This document shows positions 50,381 to 59,133 of a DNA stretch of 64,000 nucleotides, one piece after another. The notes beneath the pieces were generated by a model. That model worked only from the letters and a program-made list of their open reading frames with translations. It did not search any database and was not told the DNA's origin. The stretch is from Methylobacterium sp. 17Sr1-1 (GTDB taxonomy: Bacteria; Pseudomonadota; Alphaproteobacteria; Rhizobiales; Beijerinckiaceae): NCBI RefSeq assembly GCF_003173775.1, contig NZ_CP029552.1, positions 4,901,001 through 4,965,000 on the forward strand, written 5' to 3'. The position numbers and the translations under genes are program-made. The first letter of the stretch is position 1, and each line of letters starts with the position of its first letter.

Positions 50381-51265
50381 GTGTCGACACCCCGCACAGC
50401 CGACATCGTCCGGCCCGGCGTCCTCCCCTGGACGCTGGGCGATCGCGTTGTGGTCGCCCTCAACGACGGCCATCTCGCGGCGTCGCTCGGGCTGGTGCAG
50501 GGGATTCCCGCCGACGAGGCCTCGGGCCTCCAGGAACGTGGTTTCCGCAGTGTCGAGGCGCCGCGGATCTCCGTCAACGCCTTCCTGATCCTCGGCGGGC
50601 CGGCGCCGGTCCTGGTCGATGCCGGGATGGGGCTAGGCGGTCCCGCCTCGCTCGGGCATCTGCCGAAGGCGCTCGGCGCCTGTGGCGTGGCCCCGGGCGA
50701 CATCGGAACCGTGCTGGTGACCCATCTGCATTCCGACCATATCGGCGGACTGATGGGGCCGGACGGTGCCGCCCTCTACCCGAATGCCGAGGTGGTGATC
50801 CCGGAGGCCGAGGCCGCCTACTGGCTCGCCGACGGGGCCGAGGGGCGGGCGCCGGAGGGGGCGAAGGCGGGGTTTCGCCGCGCTCGCGCGCTCGTCGGCG
50901 CCTATGGCGACCGGATCCGCCGGGCCGGCGCGGGCGAGGTGCTCCCGGGGATCGAGGCGATCCTGGCACCCGGCCACACGCCCGGCCACACCGCCTACCG
51001 GGTCCAGTCGGGCGACCACTCGCTGCTGATCTGGGGCGACGTGGTGCATCTGCCGGCGATCCAGCTGGCCCGGCCGGAGGCCGGCGTCTCCTTCGACGTG
51101 GACGGCGCGACGGCCGCCGCCACGCGCAAACGCATCCTCGACCAAGCGGCGGCGGAACGCCTCCTGGTCGCCGGGATGCATCTCGAGTTTCCGGCCCTCG
51201 GCAAGGTCCGGCGCGACGGCGCCGGCTTCGCCTGGGTCCCGGAGCAGTGGAGCGCGGCGTCCTGA
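50381..51265 (+). CDS. MBL-fold metallo-hydrolase inserted in the alpha cluster
   Basis: The 294-residue protein has the metallo-beta-lactamase fold. The motif THLHSDH at 114-120 gives His115, His117, Asp119 and His120; further ligands are His203 (GHTPGH), Asp220 (IWGDVVH) and His267. This is a complete dizinc site. The AHL-lactonase/parathion-hydrolase-like subgroup is possible but the substrate cannot be told. It starts with GTG behind AGAGGA (50371-50376), 58 bases after rpsK and 117 before rpoA, on the same strand without an evident terminator or promoter. It would therefore be cotranscribed with alpha-operon genes. Confidence 0.88.
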   Translation: MSTPRTADIVRPGVLPWTLGDRVVVALNDGHLAASLGLVQGIPADEASGLQERGFRSVEAPRISVNAFLILGGPAPVLVDAGMGLGGPASLGHLPKALGACGVAPGDIGTVLVTHLHSDHIGGLMGPDGAALYPNAEVVIPEAEAAYWLADGAEGRAPEGAKAGFRRARALVGAYGDRIRRAGAGEVLPGIEAILAPGHTPGHTAYRVQSGDHSLLIWGDVVHLPAIQLARPEAGVSFDVDGATAAATRKRILDQAAAERLLVAGMHLEFPALGKVRRDGAGFAWVPEQWSAAS

Positions 51266-51382
51266 CCGCCCCTGCTTCGGACGCGTGAGAGATCAGGACG
51301 GCGGTGTCTCCCGGGCGCGGGGGAGACCGCGAGGGGAGGGCCCTCCAGGCCGCCCCGGTGTAAGTTGGCGAGAGGTGCGAAC

Positions 51383-52402
51383 GTGGTCATTCAGAAGAAC
51401 TGGCAAGAGCTGATCAAGCCGAACAAGCTCGAAGTCACCCCCGGGCACGACCCGAAGCGGATCGCCACCGTGGTGGCCGAGCCGCTGGAGCGCGGCTTCG
51501 GCACCACCCTCGGCAATTCGCTGCGCCGGGTGCTCCTCTCCTCGCTCCAGGGCGCGGCCGTCACCTCGGTCCACATCGACGGCGTGCTGCACGAGTTCTC
51601 GTCGATCCCGGGCGTGCGCGAGGATGTCACCGACATCGTCCTCAACATCAAGACGATCGCCATCCGCTCGTCGAGCGACACCCCGAAGCGCATGACCCTG
51701 CGCAAGACCGGCCCGGGCCTCGTCACCGCGGGCGACATCGCCACGGTCGGCGACGTGCAGATCCTCAACCCCGACCTGGTGCTCTGCACCCTGGACGACG
51801 GGGCCGAGATCCGCATGGAGTTCACCGTGTCGGCCGGCAAGGGCTACGTCCCGGCCGAGCGCAACCGGCCCGAGGACGCGCCGATCGGCCTGATCCCGGT
51901 CGACGCGCTGTTCTCGCCGGTCACCAAGGTGTCCTACCGCATCGAGAACACCCGCGAGGGCCAGGATCTCGACAAGGACAAGCTGACCATGACGGTCGAG
52001 ACCAACGGCGCGGTCTCGCCCGAGGACGCGCTGGCCTACGCTGCCCGCATCATCCAGGACCAGCTCCAGATCTTCGTGAACTTCGAGGAGCCCCGCAAGG
52101 AGGAGGCCGCGCCGCTCGCGCCGCAGCTGCCCTTCAACCCGGCCCTGCTCAAGAAGGTCGACGAGCTTGAGCTCTCGGTCCGCTCGGCCAACTGCCTCAA
52201 GAACGACAACATCGTCTATATCGGCGACCTCATCCAGAAGACCGAAGCCGAGATGCTGCGCACGCCGAACTTCGGCCGCAAGTCGCTCAACGAGATCAAG
52301 GAAGTGCTGGCCGCGATGGGCCTGCACCTCGGCATGGACGTGCCCGGCTGGCCGCCGGAGAACATCGAGGACCTGGCCAAGCGCTTCGAGGAGCACTACT
52401 AG
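51383..52402 (+). CDS. rpoA: DNA-directed RNA polymerase subunit alpha
   Basis: Alpha assembles polymerase and contacts UP elements and activators. The 339-residue protein has the N-terminal assembly domain ([18 protein letters not shown]) and the C-terminal domain with [16 protein letters not shown], containing the DNA-contacting Arg equivalent to E. coli Arg265. GTG 51383 ([10 protein letters not shown]) is chosen because AGAGG at 51371-51375 lies 7 bases upstream; the TTG at 51365 lacks such a site. Confidence 0.97.
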   Translation: MVIQKNWQELIKPNKLEVTPGHDPKRIATVVAEPLERGFGTTLGNSLRRVLLSSLQGAAVTSVHIDGVLHEFSSIPGVREDVTDIVLNIKTIAIRSSSDTPKRMTLRKTGPGLVTAGDIATVGDVQILNPDLVLCTLDDGAEIRMEFTVSAGKGYVPAERNRPEDAPIGLIPVDALFSPVTKVSYRIENTREGQDLDKDKLTMTVETNGAVSPEDALAYAARIIQDQLQIFVNFEEPRKEEAAPLAPQLPFNPALLKKVDELELSVRSANCLKNDNIVYIGDLIQKTEAEMLRTPNFGRKSLNEIKEVLAAMGLHLGMDVPGWPPENIEDLAKRFEEHY

Positions 52403-52411
52403 GCCGCAAGC

Positions 52412-52438
52412 GGCGGCGCAGGATCATCCTGCGCCGCC
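52412..52438 (+). terminator. First intra-operon hairpin between rpoA and rplQ
   Basis: GGCGGCGCAGGAT pairs with ATCCTGCGCCGCC, a near-perfect palindrome with a single central base, so the true loop must be larger. No T-tract follows. Confidence 0.55.
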
Positions 52439-52477
52439 ACTCCGGATGCGCCTCGATCCGCGGCGCATCCGGAGTGG
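52437..52477 (+). terminator. Second intra-operon hairpin between rpoA and rplQ
   Basis: A perfect 16-bp stem (CCACTCCGGATGCGCC at 52437-52452 with 52462-52477) around a 9-base loop, without a T-tract. The position suggests mRNA processing or partial termination before rplQ. Confidence 0.6.
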
Positions 52478-52548
52478 CGGGAATCCGCACTCACCACAAA
52501 GGACGGCCGACCCGTGGCACGGCGGCCGAGAACCAATAGGAGAGAGCC

Positions 52549-52971
52549 ATGCGTCACGGTTTCCGGGGTCGCCGTTTCAATCGCACCGTCGAGCATCGCA
52601 AGGCGATGTTCTCGAACATGTCGGCCGCGCTGATCAAGCACGAGCAGATCATCACCACCCTGCCGAAGGCCAAGGACCTGCGTCCCGTGGTCGAGAAGCT
52701 GATCACCCTCGGCAAGCGCGGCGACCTGCACGCCCGCCGTCAGGCGATCGCGGCGCTTCGCGGTGACGAGGTGATGGTCAAGAAGCTGTTCGACGTGCTC
52801 GGCCCCCGCTACGAGAGCCGCCCGGGCGGCTATTGCCGCATCATGAAGGCGGGCTTCCGCTACGGCGACAACGCCCCCATGGCGGTGATCGAGTTCGTCG
52901 ATCGCGACGTCGACGCCCGCGGCAAGGATTCCGGCCCGGTCCAGGTCTCCGACGAGACCCCCGCCGAGTAA
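52549..52971 (+). CDS. rplQ: 50S ribosomal protein L17
   Basis: L17 is near the tunnel exit. It has 140 residues, with [20 protein letters not shown] and the usual C-terminal charged extension of alphaproteobacterial L17. It ends the alpha cluster; AGGAGAGAG precedes the ATG and a strong terminator follows. Confidence 0.98.
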   Translation: MRHGFRGRRFNRTVEHRKAMFSNMSAALIKHEQIITTLPKAKDLRPVVEKLITLGKRGDLHARRQAIAALRGDEVMVKKLFDVLGPRYESRPGGYCRIMKAGFRYGDNAPMAVIEFVDRDVDARGKDSGPVQVSDETPAE

Positions 52972-52997
52972 GCCGCGACCCGGCTCGACTGTCCTTG

Positions 52998-53024
52998 AAG
53001 GCGGCCCGCGAGGGCCGCCTTTTT
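52998..53024 (+). terminator. Rho-independent terminator of the alpha cluster
   Basis: AAGGCGGCCC pairs with GGGCCGCCTT around GCGA, followed by TTT. Confidence 0.85.
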
Positions 53025-53098
53025 CGTCTCGGCCTGAACCGTCCGGCGGAACGGCCGATCTCCCTGCGGCATCCAGGCAATCAAGGGAGATCCCACCG

Positions 53099-53359
53099 AT
53101 GACCAAGCTGACCATCCCGGCCTTCGCCGCGCTGATCCTCGCCGGCACCGGCACGGCCGCTCTCGCCGACAAGGTCGGGGCCGACTGGATGCCGATCGGC
53201 CAAGTGATCCAGAAGGCCGAAGCCGCCGGCTACACCCTGATCTCCGAGATCGAGGCCGATGACGGGCATTGGGAAGGGGAGGGGATGAAGGACGGCAAGC
53301 CGATGAAGTTCCGGGCTGATCCGCGCACCGGCGCCATCCTGTCGGAAAAGGCGAAGTAG
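53099..53359 (+). CDS. PepSY domain-containing periplasmic protein
   Basis: An 86-residue protein with a signal peptide (about residues 1-23, ending ALA|DK) and a single PepSY-like domain (WMPIGQVIQKAEAAGYTLISEIEADD...FRADPRTGAIL). PepSY domains are thought to bind or inhibit peptidases and occur in small secreted proteins; no specific target is evident. GGGAG lies upstream of the ATG. Confidence 0.85.
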   Translation: MTKLTIPAFAALILAGTGTAALADKVGADWMPIGQVIQKAEAAGYTLISEIEADDGHWEGEGMKDGKPMKFRADPRTGAILSEKAK

Positions 53360-53404
53360 GACGCGGGCGAAACGCTGGATTCCGCGGCGCGGGAGGCGCA
53401 GAAG

Positions 53405-54712
53405 GTGACGCGCTCCCGTTCCACCAGCGAATTTTCGATCATGACCGCGATTCCCTCTCTCGCCGACCTCCAGGCCCGCTACGCCGCGCTGCAAGGGCGC
53501 GGCCTCAAGCTCGACATGACGCGCGGCAAGCCCTCGCCCGAGCAGCTCGACCTGTCGGAGGGGCTGGCGGCCCTGCCGGGCAACCGCGACCACCGCACCG
53601 AGGCCGGCGAGGATGCCCGCAACTACGGCGGCGTGCAGGGTCTCGCCGAGGTGCGGGCCCTGTTCGCCCCGGTGCTCGGTGCAGCGCCTGAGCGGATCGT
53701 CGTCGGCAACAATTCGAGCCTCGCCTTGATGCACGATTGCATCGTCTACGCGCTGCTCAAGGGCGTGCCTGGGGGGCAGCGGCCGTGGTCGAAGGAAGAG
53801 GAGATCCGCTTTCTCTGTCCGGTGCCGGGCTACGACCGTCACTTCGCCCTGTGCGAGACCTACGGCATCGGCATGGTGCCGGTCCCGATGACCGCAGACG
53901 GCCCCGACATGGACGTGGTCGAGCGCGAGGCCCGCGATCCCCGGGTGAAGGGGATGTGGGCGGTGCCGCAATATTCCAACCCCGGCGGCGAGACCTATTC
54001 CGACGCCACGGTCGAGCGGCTCGCCCGGATGGAGACCGGCGCGCCGGACTTCCGGCTGTTCTGGGACAACGCCTACGCGCTCCACCACCTGACCGAGCGG
54101 CGGCCGACGCTCCGCAACATCCTGGACGCCTGCGTTGAGGCGGGCCATCCGGACCGGGCGATCGTCTTCGCCTCGACCTCGAAGGTGACGCTCGCGGGCG
54201 CCGGCCTCGCGATGCTCGCCTCCTCGGAAGCCAACGTCCGCTGGTACCTGGGCAATGCCGGCAAGCGCACCATCGGGCCGGACAAGCTCAACCAGCTGCG
54301 CCACATCCGCTTCCTGCGCGACCGGGCCGGGCTCGACGCCCTGATGGACGGCCACCGCCGCCTGCTGGCGCCGAAGTTCCGCGCCGTGACCGAGACCCTG
54401 GCCCGCCACCTCGGCGGCACCGGTGTCGCGCGCTGGAGCGAGCCGGAGGGCGGCTACTTCATCCTGCTCGAAGTGCCGGAGGGCTGCGCCACCCGCGTGG
54501 TCACGCTCGCCGCCGCCTGCGGCCTCGCGCTGACGCCGGCCGGCGCCACCCACCCCTACGGCCGCGACCCGCAGGACCGGCTGCTGCGCCTCGCCCCGTC
54601 CTACCCGAAGCCCGCCGAGGTCGAGGCGGCGGCGGAAGTGGTGGCGACCTGTGTGCTGCTGGCCGCCGCCGAGAGCCGGGAGGCGGGCGGGAGCGGGAAG
54701 GTCGCGGCCTGA
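53405..54712 (+). CDS. Aminotransferase class I/II, aspartate aminotransferase type Ic-like
   Basis: A PLP-dependent fold-type I transaminase, 435 residues. LDMTRGKPSPEQLDLS, ARNYGGVQGLAEVR, VPGYDRHFALCE and the PLP-lysine region FASTSKVTLAGAG match the MocR-unrelated, aspartate aminotransferase-like group (PF12897) that includes Thermococcus-type/actinobacterial AspC homologues. YSNPGGETYSD holds the substrate-binding Asn-Pro. GTG 53405 is chosen because GGGAGG at 53391-53396 is 8 bases upstream; ATG 53441 gives a 423-residue protein but has no clear Shine-Dalgarno. The precise amino donor is unknown. It is separated from the convergent AraC gene by a strong hairpin. Confidence 0.85.
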   Translation: MTRSRSTSEFSIMTAIPSLADLQARYAALQGRGLKLDMTRGKPSPEQLDLSEGLAALPGNRDHRTEAGEDARNYGGVQGLAEVRALFAPVLGAAPERIVVGNNSSLALMHDCIVYALLKGVPGGQRPWSKEEEIRFLCPVPGYDRHFALCETYGIGMVPVPMTADGPDMDVVEREARDPRVKGMWAVPQYSNPGGETYSDATVERLARMETGAPDFRLFWDNAYALHHLTERRPTLRNILDACVEAGHPDRAIVFASTSKVTLAGAGLAMLASSEANVRWYLGNAGKRTIGPDKLNQLRHIRFLRDRAGLDALMDGHRRLLAPKFRAVTETLARHLGGTGVARWSEPEGGYFILLEVPEGCATRVVTLAAACGLALTPAGATHPYGRDPQDRLLRLAPSYPKPAEVEAAAEVVATCVLLAAAESREAGGSGKVAA

Positions 54713-54797
54713 ACCGATATCCGGGAGCGTATCCGTGACGCTCCCGGCATCTCCCACACGTTCGGGGCCTGCTTGATCGGCCTGTATCGATTCCTCC

Positions 54798-54851
54798 ACC
54801 CGCCGCGTCGTTCCGGGTTCCACTGCGCGGACCCGGAACGACGCGGCGGGT
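54798..54851. terminator. Long perfect hairpin between convergent genes
   Basis: A 21-bp perfect stem, 54798-54818 with 54831-54851, encloses a 12-base loop. It lies 85 bases after the aminotransferase stop and 31 bases before the AraC stop, consistent with a bidirectional transcript end. There is no T-tract. Confidence 0.7.
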
Positions 54852-54882
54852 GTCACTACCGTCGAGCAGATGAAACCGGGCC

Positions 54883-55818
54883 TCAACCCCGCCCGATCGC
54901 GGCGCGGTATTCCCGCGGGCTCACACCGTAGGCCTGCCGGAACGCCCGGCTGAGGACGGCACCAGTGCCGAAGCCGTAGGCTTCGCCGATCTCGCCGATG
55001 GACCGCCGCTCGAGCGGATCGTCGAGCGCCATCCGGATCGCCGCGAGGCGCTGGCGCGCGAGGTAGCGCGCGATCCCGCCCTCCGGCTCGAACAGGCGGT
55101 AGAGCTGCGAGCGCGACATGCCGAGCGCCTTTGCCATCGCGTCGATCCGTAAGGGCGAGCTGAGATGGCCGCGCAGGAATTGCTTCGCGCTCCGCAGCCG
55201 GGCGGCGTCGAGGGGCAGGCTCGCGCGCTCGGCCGCCTCCAGGCTCGGGCGCGTGCAGGCCGCGACCATGTGGAGCGTGGCCTGGGCGATGTGGGCCGCG
55301 TCCAGCGTCGTGATCGCGTGGCTGTGCGCGGACAGGCTCCGCAGGTGGTCGGCGAGGAGGCGGCCGGCCCCGCCGGTCAGGATCAACCCGTGCAGGGCCT
55401 CCTCGTCGGGCAGCAGCGACGCCACGGACGCGCGCGGCAGGGCGAGGATCAGCGAGCCCGTCTCCGGCACGCGGCTGCGGCGATAGGGCTGCGACAGGTC
55501 GTTGAGGCTGACGGCCCCGGCCGGAACCTCCGTGACGCCGTGCTCGGTCGCCACGCTGTAGGCGTGCCGGCTCAGATGCAGGATGAAGCCGTCCTGGCCG
55601 TCGCGCCGGATCTGGGATCGCGACCGGGCGGGTCCCTGGGGGGCGGCATTCATCACGCGCAGCGCCATCGGGCCGACCAGGGTCGTCTCGATGCTGCCCG
55701 CGAACCCGGCCGGGTCGGCGTCGAGGTCGTGGGCGGAGAACAGCGTCCGCCACGCATCGAAGCGGTCGCGCTCGGGCAGGCTGTCCGTCGTGAAGAGGGA
55801 CCGGGATACGAGGCTCAC
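54883..55818 (-). CDS. AraC family transcriptional regulator
   Basis: The 311-residue protein has an AraC-ligand-binding-like N-terminal domain (RFDAWRTLF opening, HLSRHAYSVATEHG region) and a C-terminal double helix-turn-helix (about residues 205-310): IDAMAKALGMSRSQLYRLFEPEGG and IGEIGEAYGFGTGAVLSRAFRQAYGVSPREYR. This arrangement resembles the FeaR/XylS-type subgroup. It starts with GTG and is 97 bases downstream of the RND permease gene on the same strand. Regulation of the pump is possible but not shown. Confidence 0.9.
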   Translation of the reverse strand: MSLVSRSLFTTDSLPERDRFDAWRTLFSAHDLDADPAGFAGSIETTLVGPMALRVMNAAPQGPARSRSQIRRDGQDGFILHLSRHAYSVATEHGVTEVPAGAVSLNDLSQPYRRSRVPETGSLILALPRASVASLLPDEEALHGLILTGGAGRLLADHLRSLSAHSHAITTLDAAHIAQATLHMVAACTRPSLEAAERASLPLDAARLRSAKQFLRGHLSSPLRIDAMAKALGMSRSQLYRLFEPEGGIARYLARQRLAAIRMALDDPLERRSIGEIGEAYGFGTGAVLSRAFRQAYGVSPREYRAAIGRG

Positions 55819-55915
55819 GGGCAGGTCCGCTCGTCGATAGGGCAGATGATGTTAGCCCCTGCCCTGCGGTTGACCAGTCCTATTCGGGACACCGCCGACG
55901 AGCGCTCGCTCCCTG

Positions 55916-58900
55916 TCAGTGCATCGCCGCCCCGGCCGGGGCCGGCGCGCCGGGCTCCGCCGGCATGTGGACCGCCGCCGGCCGCCGCCGCGAGAACAGC
56001 AGGATCAGGACCGGCAGGATGATCAGGATCAGGATCGGCGCCAGGCTCATCCCGCCGACCACCACCAGCGCCAGGGGCTTCTGCACCTGCGAGCCGACGC
56101 CCTGCGAGAAGGCGGCGGGCAGGAGGCCGACGCCGGCGACGACGCAGGTCATCACCACCGGGCGCATCTGGGTATAGCAGGTCTTCAGCATCGCCTCGGC
56201 CCGCTCCTCGCCGCGGGCGATCAGCCCGTTGTAGTGGGTGAGCACGATGATGCCGTCCATCACCGCGATGCCGAGCAGCGCGATGAAGCCGATCGCCGCC
56301 GAGACCGAGAACGGCGTCTCGGTGACGGCGAGCGCCACGACGCCGCCGGCCACCGCCATCGGGATCACGCTGAGCGCGAGCAGCGTGTCGACGAGGGAGC
56401 CGAAATTCACGAAGAGCAGCACGGCGATCAGCAGGATCGCCAGCGGCACCGTGACCGAGAGGCGGGCCAGCGCCCCCTGCATGTTGTTGAACTCGCCGAC
56501 GAGCTCCAGCCGGTAATCCGGCGGCAGCTTCACCTCCTGCGCCACCCGCTCGCGGGCCTCGATGATGGTGCTGCCGAGGTCGCGGTCGCGCACGCTGAAC
56601 TTGACCGGCAGGTAGCGCTCCTGGCCCTCGCGGTAGATATAGGCCGGGCCCGACACCAGCTCGACGTCGGCGACGGCGCTCAAGGGAATCTGGACCATCG
56701 CGCCGCCCTGGGTCTGGCCGGCGATGCGCAATTCGCGGATGGCGCGGACGCTCTGGCGGTACTGCGAGGCGAGGCGCACGATGATCGGGTAGTGGCGCTC
56801 GGAGCCGGTGTCGTAGAGTTCGCCCGCCGAGTCGCCGCCGATCGCGGTGCGCACCGTGGTGTTGATGTCGCCGGGGGTCAGGCCGTAGCGGGCGGCCCGG
56901 GTGCGGTCGACGTTGATCTGCACCGTCGGCTGGCCGAGGGAGGTGAAGACGCCGAGATCGGTGACGCCGGGCACGCGCTTCAGGGTCGCCTCGACTTGGC
57001 GCGCCACGTCGGTGAGGGTCTGCAGGTCGGGTCCGAACACCTTGAACGAGTTCTCGCCCTTGATGCCCGACACCGCCTCGGCGACGTTGTCCTGCAGGTA
57101 CTGCGACAGGTTGAACTCGACGCCCGGGAACTCGGTCCGCAGCCGCTCCAGCAGCGTCCCGGTCATCGCGTCCTTGGTCACGCCCTCGCGCCACTGCTCG
57201 GCGGGCTTCAGGGGCGCGAAGAACTCGCCGTTGAAGAAGCCGGCGGCGTCGGTGCCGTCGTCGGGCCGGCCGTGCTGCGAGACCACCCGCTCGACCTCCG
57301 GCACCTCGGCGATCACCCGGCGGATCCGGTTGACGTAGAGGTTGCCCTCCTCCAGCGAGATCGTCGCCGGCATGGTGGCGCGGATCCAGAGATTGCCCTC
57401 TTCCAGCTTCGGCAGGAATTCGAGGCCGAGATTGCGCCCCTCCACCGCCACGCCGAGGCCGATGAGGGCGGCAAGCCCCAGCGTCAGGGTGCGATGGCTC
57501 AGCGCCGCCCGGATCACCGGGCGGTAGAGCCGGTCGAGGCTCCGGACCAGGATCGTCTCGACCTCGTGGATGTGCTCCGGCAGCAGGTAGGCCGACAGCA
57601 CCGGCGTCACCGTGAAGGTGGCGATGAGGCCGCCCGCCAGCGCGTAGGCATAGGTCTGGGCCATCGGCCCGAAGATGTTGCCCTCGACGCCCGACAGGGT
57701 GAAGAGCGGCAGGAAGCCGGTGACGATGATGACCGCGGCGAACACGATCGAGCGGCTGACGTCGGAGGAGGCCAGCGAGATCAGCCCGAGCTTCCTCGGC
57801 ATGCCCCGGGCGCCGACGAGGCCGGGAGGCAGCGGCGGGCCGTGGCCCGAGAGGCGCCGGAAGATCGCCTCGACCATGATGACGGTACCGTCGACGATCA
57901 GGCCGAAATCGAGCGCCCCGACCGACAGCAGGTTCGCCGATTCGCCCCGCGCCACCAGGATGATGACGGCGAAGAACAGCGCGAAGGGAATCGTCGCGAC
58001 GACGATCAGCGCGCTCCTCAGGTTGCCGAGGAAGAGCCACTGCACCACCAGGATCAGCAGGATGCCGACCATCATGTTGTGCAGCACGGTGTGGGTGGTG
58101 ACGGCGATGAGGTCGGCGCGGTCGTAGATGCGCTCGATGCGCACGCCCGGCGGCAGGATGCCGGCGGCCTCGATGCGGGCCACCTCCGCCTTCACCGCCT
58201 CGATCGACGGGGTCGAGCGCTCGCCGCGGCGCATCAGGACGATGCCCTGGACGATGTCGTCGTCCTCGTTCATGCCGGCGATGCCGAGCCGCGGCTGGTG
58301 GCCGATGGTGATGGTGGCGACGTCCCTCACCAGGACGGGAGCGCCGCCGGACTGGGTCAGCACCGTCTCGCCGATATCGTCGACCGAGCGGATCAGGCCG
58401 ACGCCGCGCACCACCGCCGACTGGCTGCCTAAGGTGATGCGGTTGCCGCCGACATTGAGGTTGCTGTCGTTGAGGGTCTTGACCACGCCGGACAGGGTCA
58501 GCCCGTGCGCCATCAGCCGGTCGAGATCGACGCCGATCTCGAAGGTCTTGGTCTTGCCGCCCCAGCCGATGACGTCGATGACGCCCGGCACGGCGCGGAA
58601 ACGCTTGCGCAGGACCCAATCCTGCAGGGTCTTCAGGTCGAGGACGCTGTAGCCCTCGGGCGCGACGAGCTTGTAGCGGAAGATCTCGCCGATCGGGCTC
58701 ACCGGCGAGATGGCGGGCTTGGCGCCGTTCGGCAGCGCGTCGAGCTGGGCCAGCCGGTTGAGCACCTGCTGCTCGGCCTCGCGGTAGCTGTTGGCGAAGC
58801 CGAATTGCAGCTTCACGTCGGACAGGCCGTAGAGCGAGACGGTGCGGACCTGCTTCAGGTCGGGCAGCCCCGAGGTGATCACCTCGATCGGCACCGTGAT

Positions 58901-59089
58901 GTAGCGCTCGATCTCCTCGCCCGAGAGGCCCGGCGCCTGGGTGATGACGTTCACCATCGGCGGCGTCGGGTCGGGATAAGCCTCGATGTTGAGGCTCTGG
59001 AACGCCGCGAGCCCGCCGAGGATCAGGGCCACGAAGGCCAGGACGACGAGGGCGCGCTGGCGCAGGGCGAGGCCGACGATGCCGGTCAT
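55916..59089 (-). CDS. RND efflux pump permease, CusA/CzcA (heavy-metal) family
   Basis: An inner-membrane proton-driven exporter of 1057 residues. Its length, the N-terminal helix (LVVLAFVALILGGLAAF), and the HME-RND hallmark DFGLIVDG at 394-401 with Asp394 and Asp400 in helix 4 place it with CusA/CzcA rather than with the AcrB drug pumps. Two periplasmic porter repeats and 12 helices are expected. ATG 59089 (MTGIVGLALRQ) is used; the frame continues upstream through the adaptor region without similarity. It follows the adaptor gene by 44 bases. Metal specificity is not visible; no outer-membrane factor gene is present. Confidence 0.93.
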   Translation of the reverse strand: MTGIVGLALRQRALVVLAFVALILGGLAAFQSLNIEAYPDPTPPMVNVITQAPGLSGEEIERYITVPIEVITSGLPDLKQVRTVSLYGLSDVKLQFGFANSYREAEQQVLNRLAQLDALPNGAKPAISPVSPIGEIFRYKLVAPEGYSVLDLKTLQDWVLRKRFRAVPGVIDVIGWGGKTKTFEIGVDLDRLMAHGLTLSGVVKTLNDSNLNVGGNRITLGSQSAVVRGVGLIRSVDDIGETVLTQSGGAPVLVRDVATITIGHQPRLGIAGMNEDDDIVQGIVLMRRGERSTPSIEAVKAEVARIEAAGILPPGVRIERIYDRADLIAVTTHTVLHNMMVGILLILVVQWLFLGNLRSALIVVATIPFALFFAVIILVARGESANLLSVGALDFGLIVDGTVIMVEAIFRRLSGHGPPLPPGLVGARGMPRKLGLISLASSDVSRSIVFAAVIIVTGFLPLFTLSGVEGNIFGPMAQTYAYALAGGLIATFTVTPVLSAYLLPEHIHEVETILVRSLDRLYRPVIRAALSHRTLTLGLAALIGLGVAVEGRNLGLEFLPKLEEGNLWIRATMPATISLEEGNLYVNRIRRVIAEVPEVERVVSQHGRPDDGTDAAGFFNGEFFAPLKPAEQWREGVTKDAMTGTLLERLRTEFPGVEFNLSQYLQDNVAEAVSGIKGENSFKVFGPDLQTLTDVARQVEATLKRVPGVTDLGVFTSLGQPTVQINVDRTRAARYGLTPGDINTTVRTAIGGDSAGELYDTGSERHYPIIVRLASQYRQSVRAIRELRIAGQTQGGAMVQIPLSAVADVELVSGPAYIYREGQERYLPVKFSVRDRDLGSTIIEARERVAQEVKLPPDYRLELVGEFNNMQGALARLSVTVPLAILLIAVLLFVNFGSLVDTLLALSVIPMAVAGGVVALAVTETPFSVSAAIGFIALLGIAVMDGIIVLTHYNGLIARGEERAEAMLKTCYTQMRPVVMTCVVAGVGLLPAAFSQGVGSQVQKPLALVVVGGMSLAPILILIILPVLILLFSRRRPAAVHMPAEPGAPAPAGAAMH

Positions 59090-59133
59090 GGCCGATGATC
59101 CGAAGGTGCGGGGTCGAACGGAAGGGGGTGGCG

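Noticed and set aside
55919..58432. Plus-strand open frame of 837 codons opposite the RND permease
   Set aside because: His/Asp/Arg-rich antisense translation without domains.
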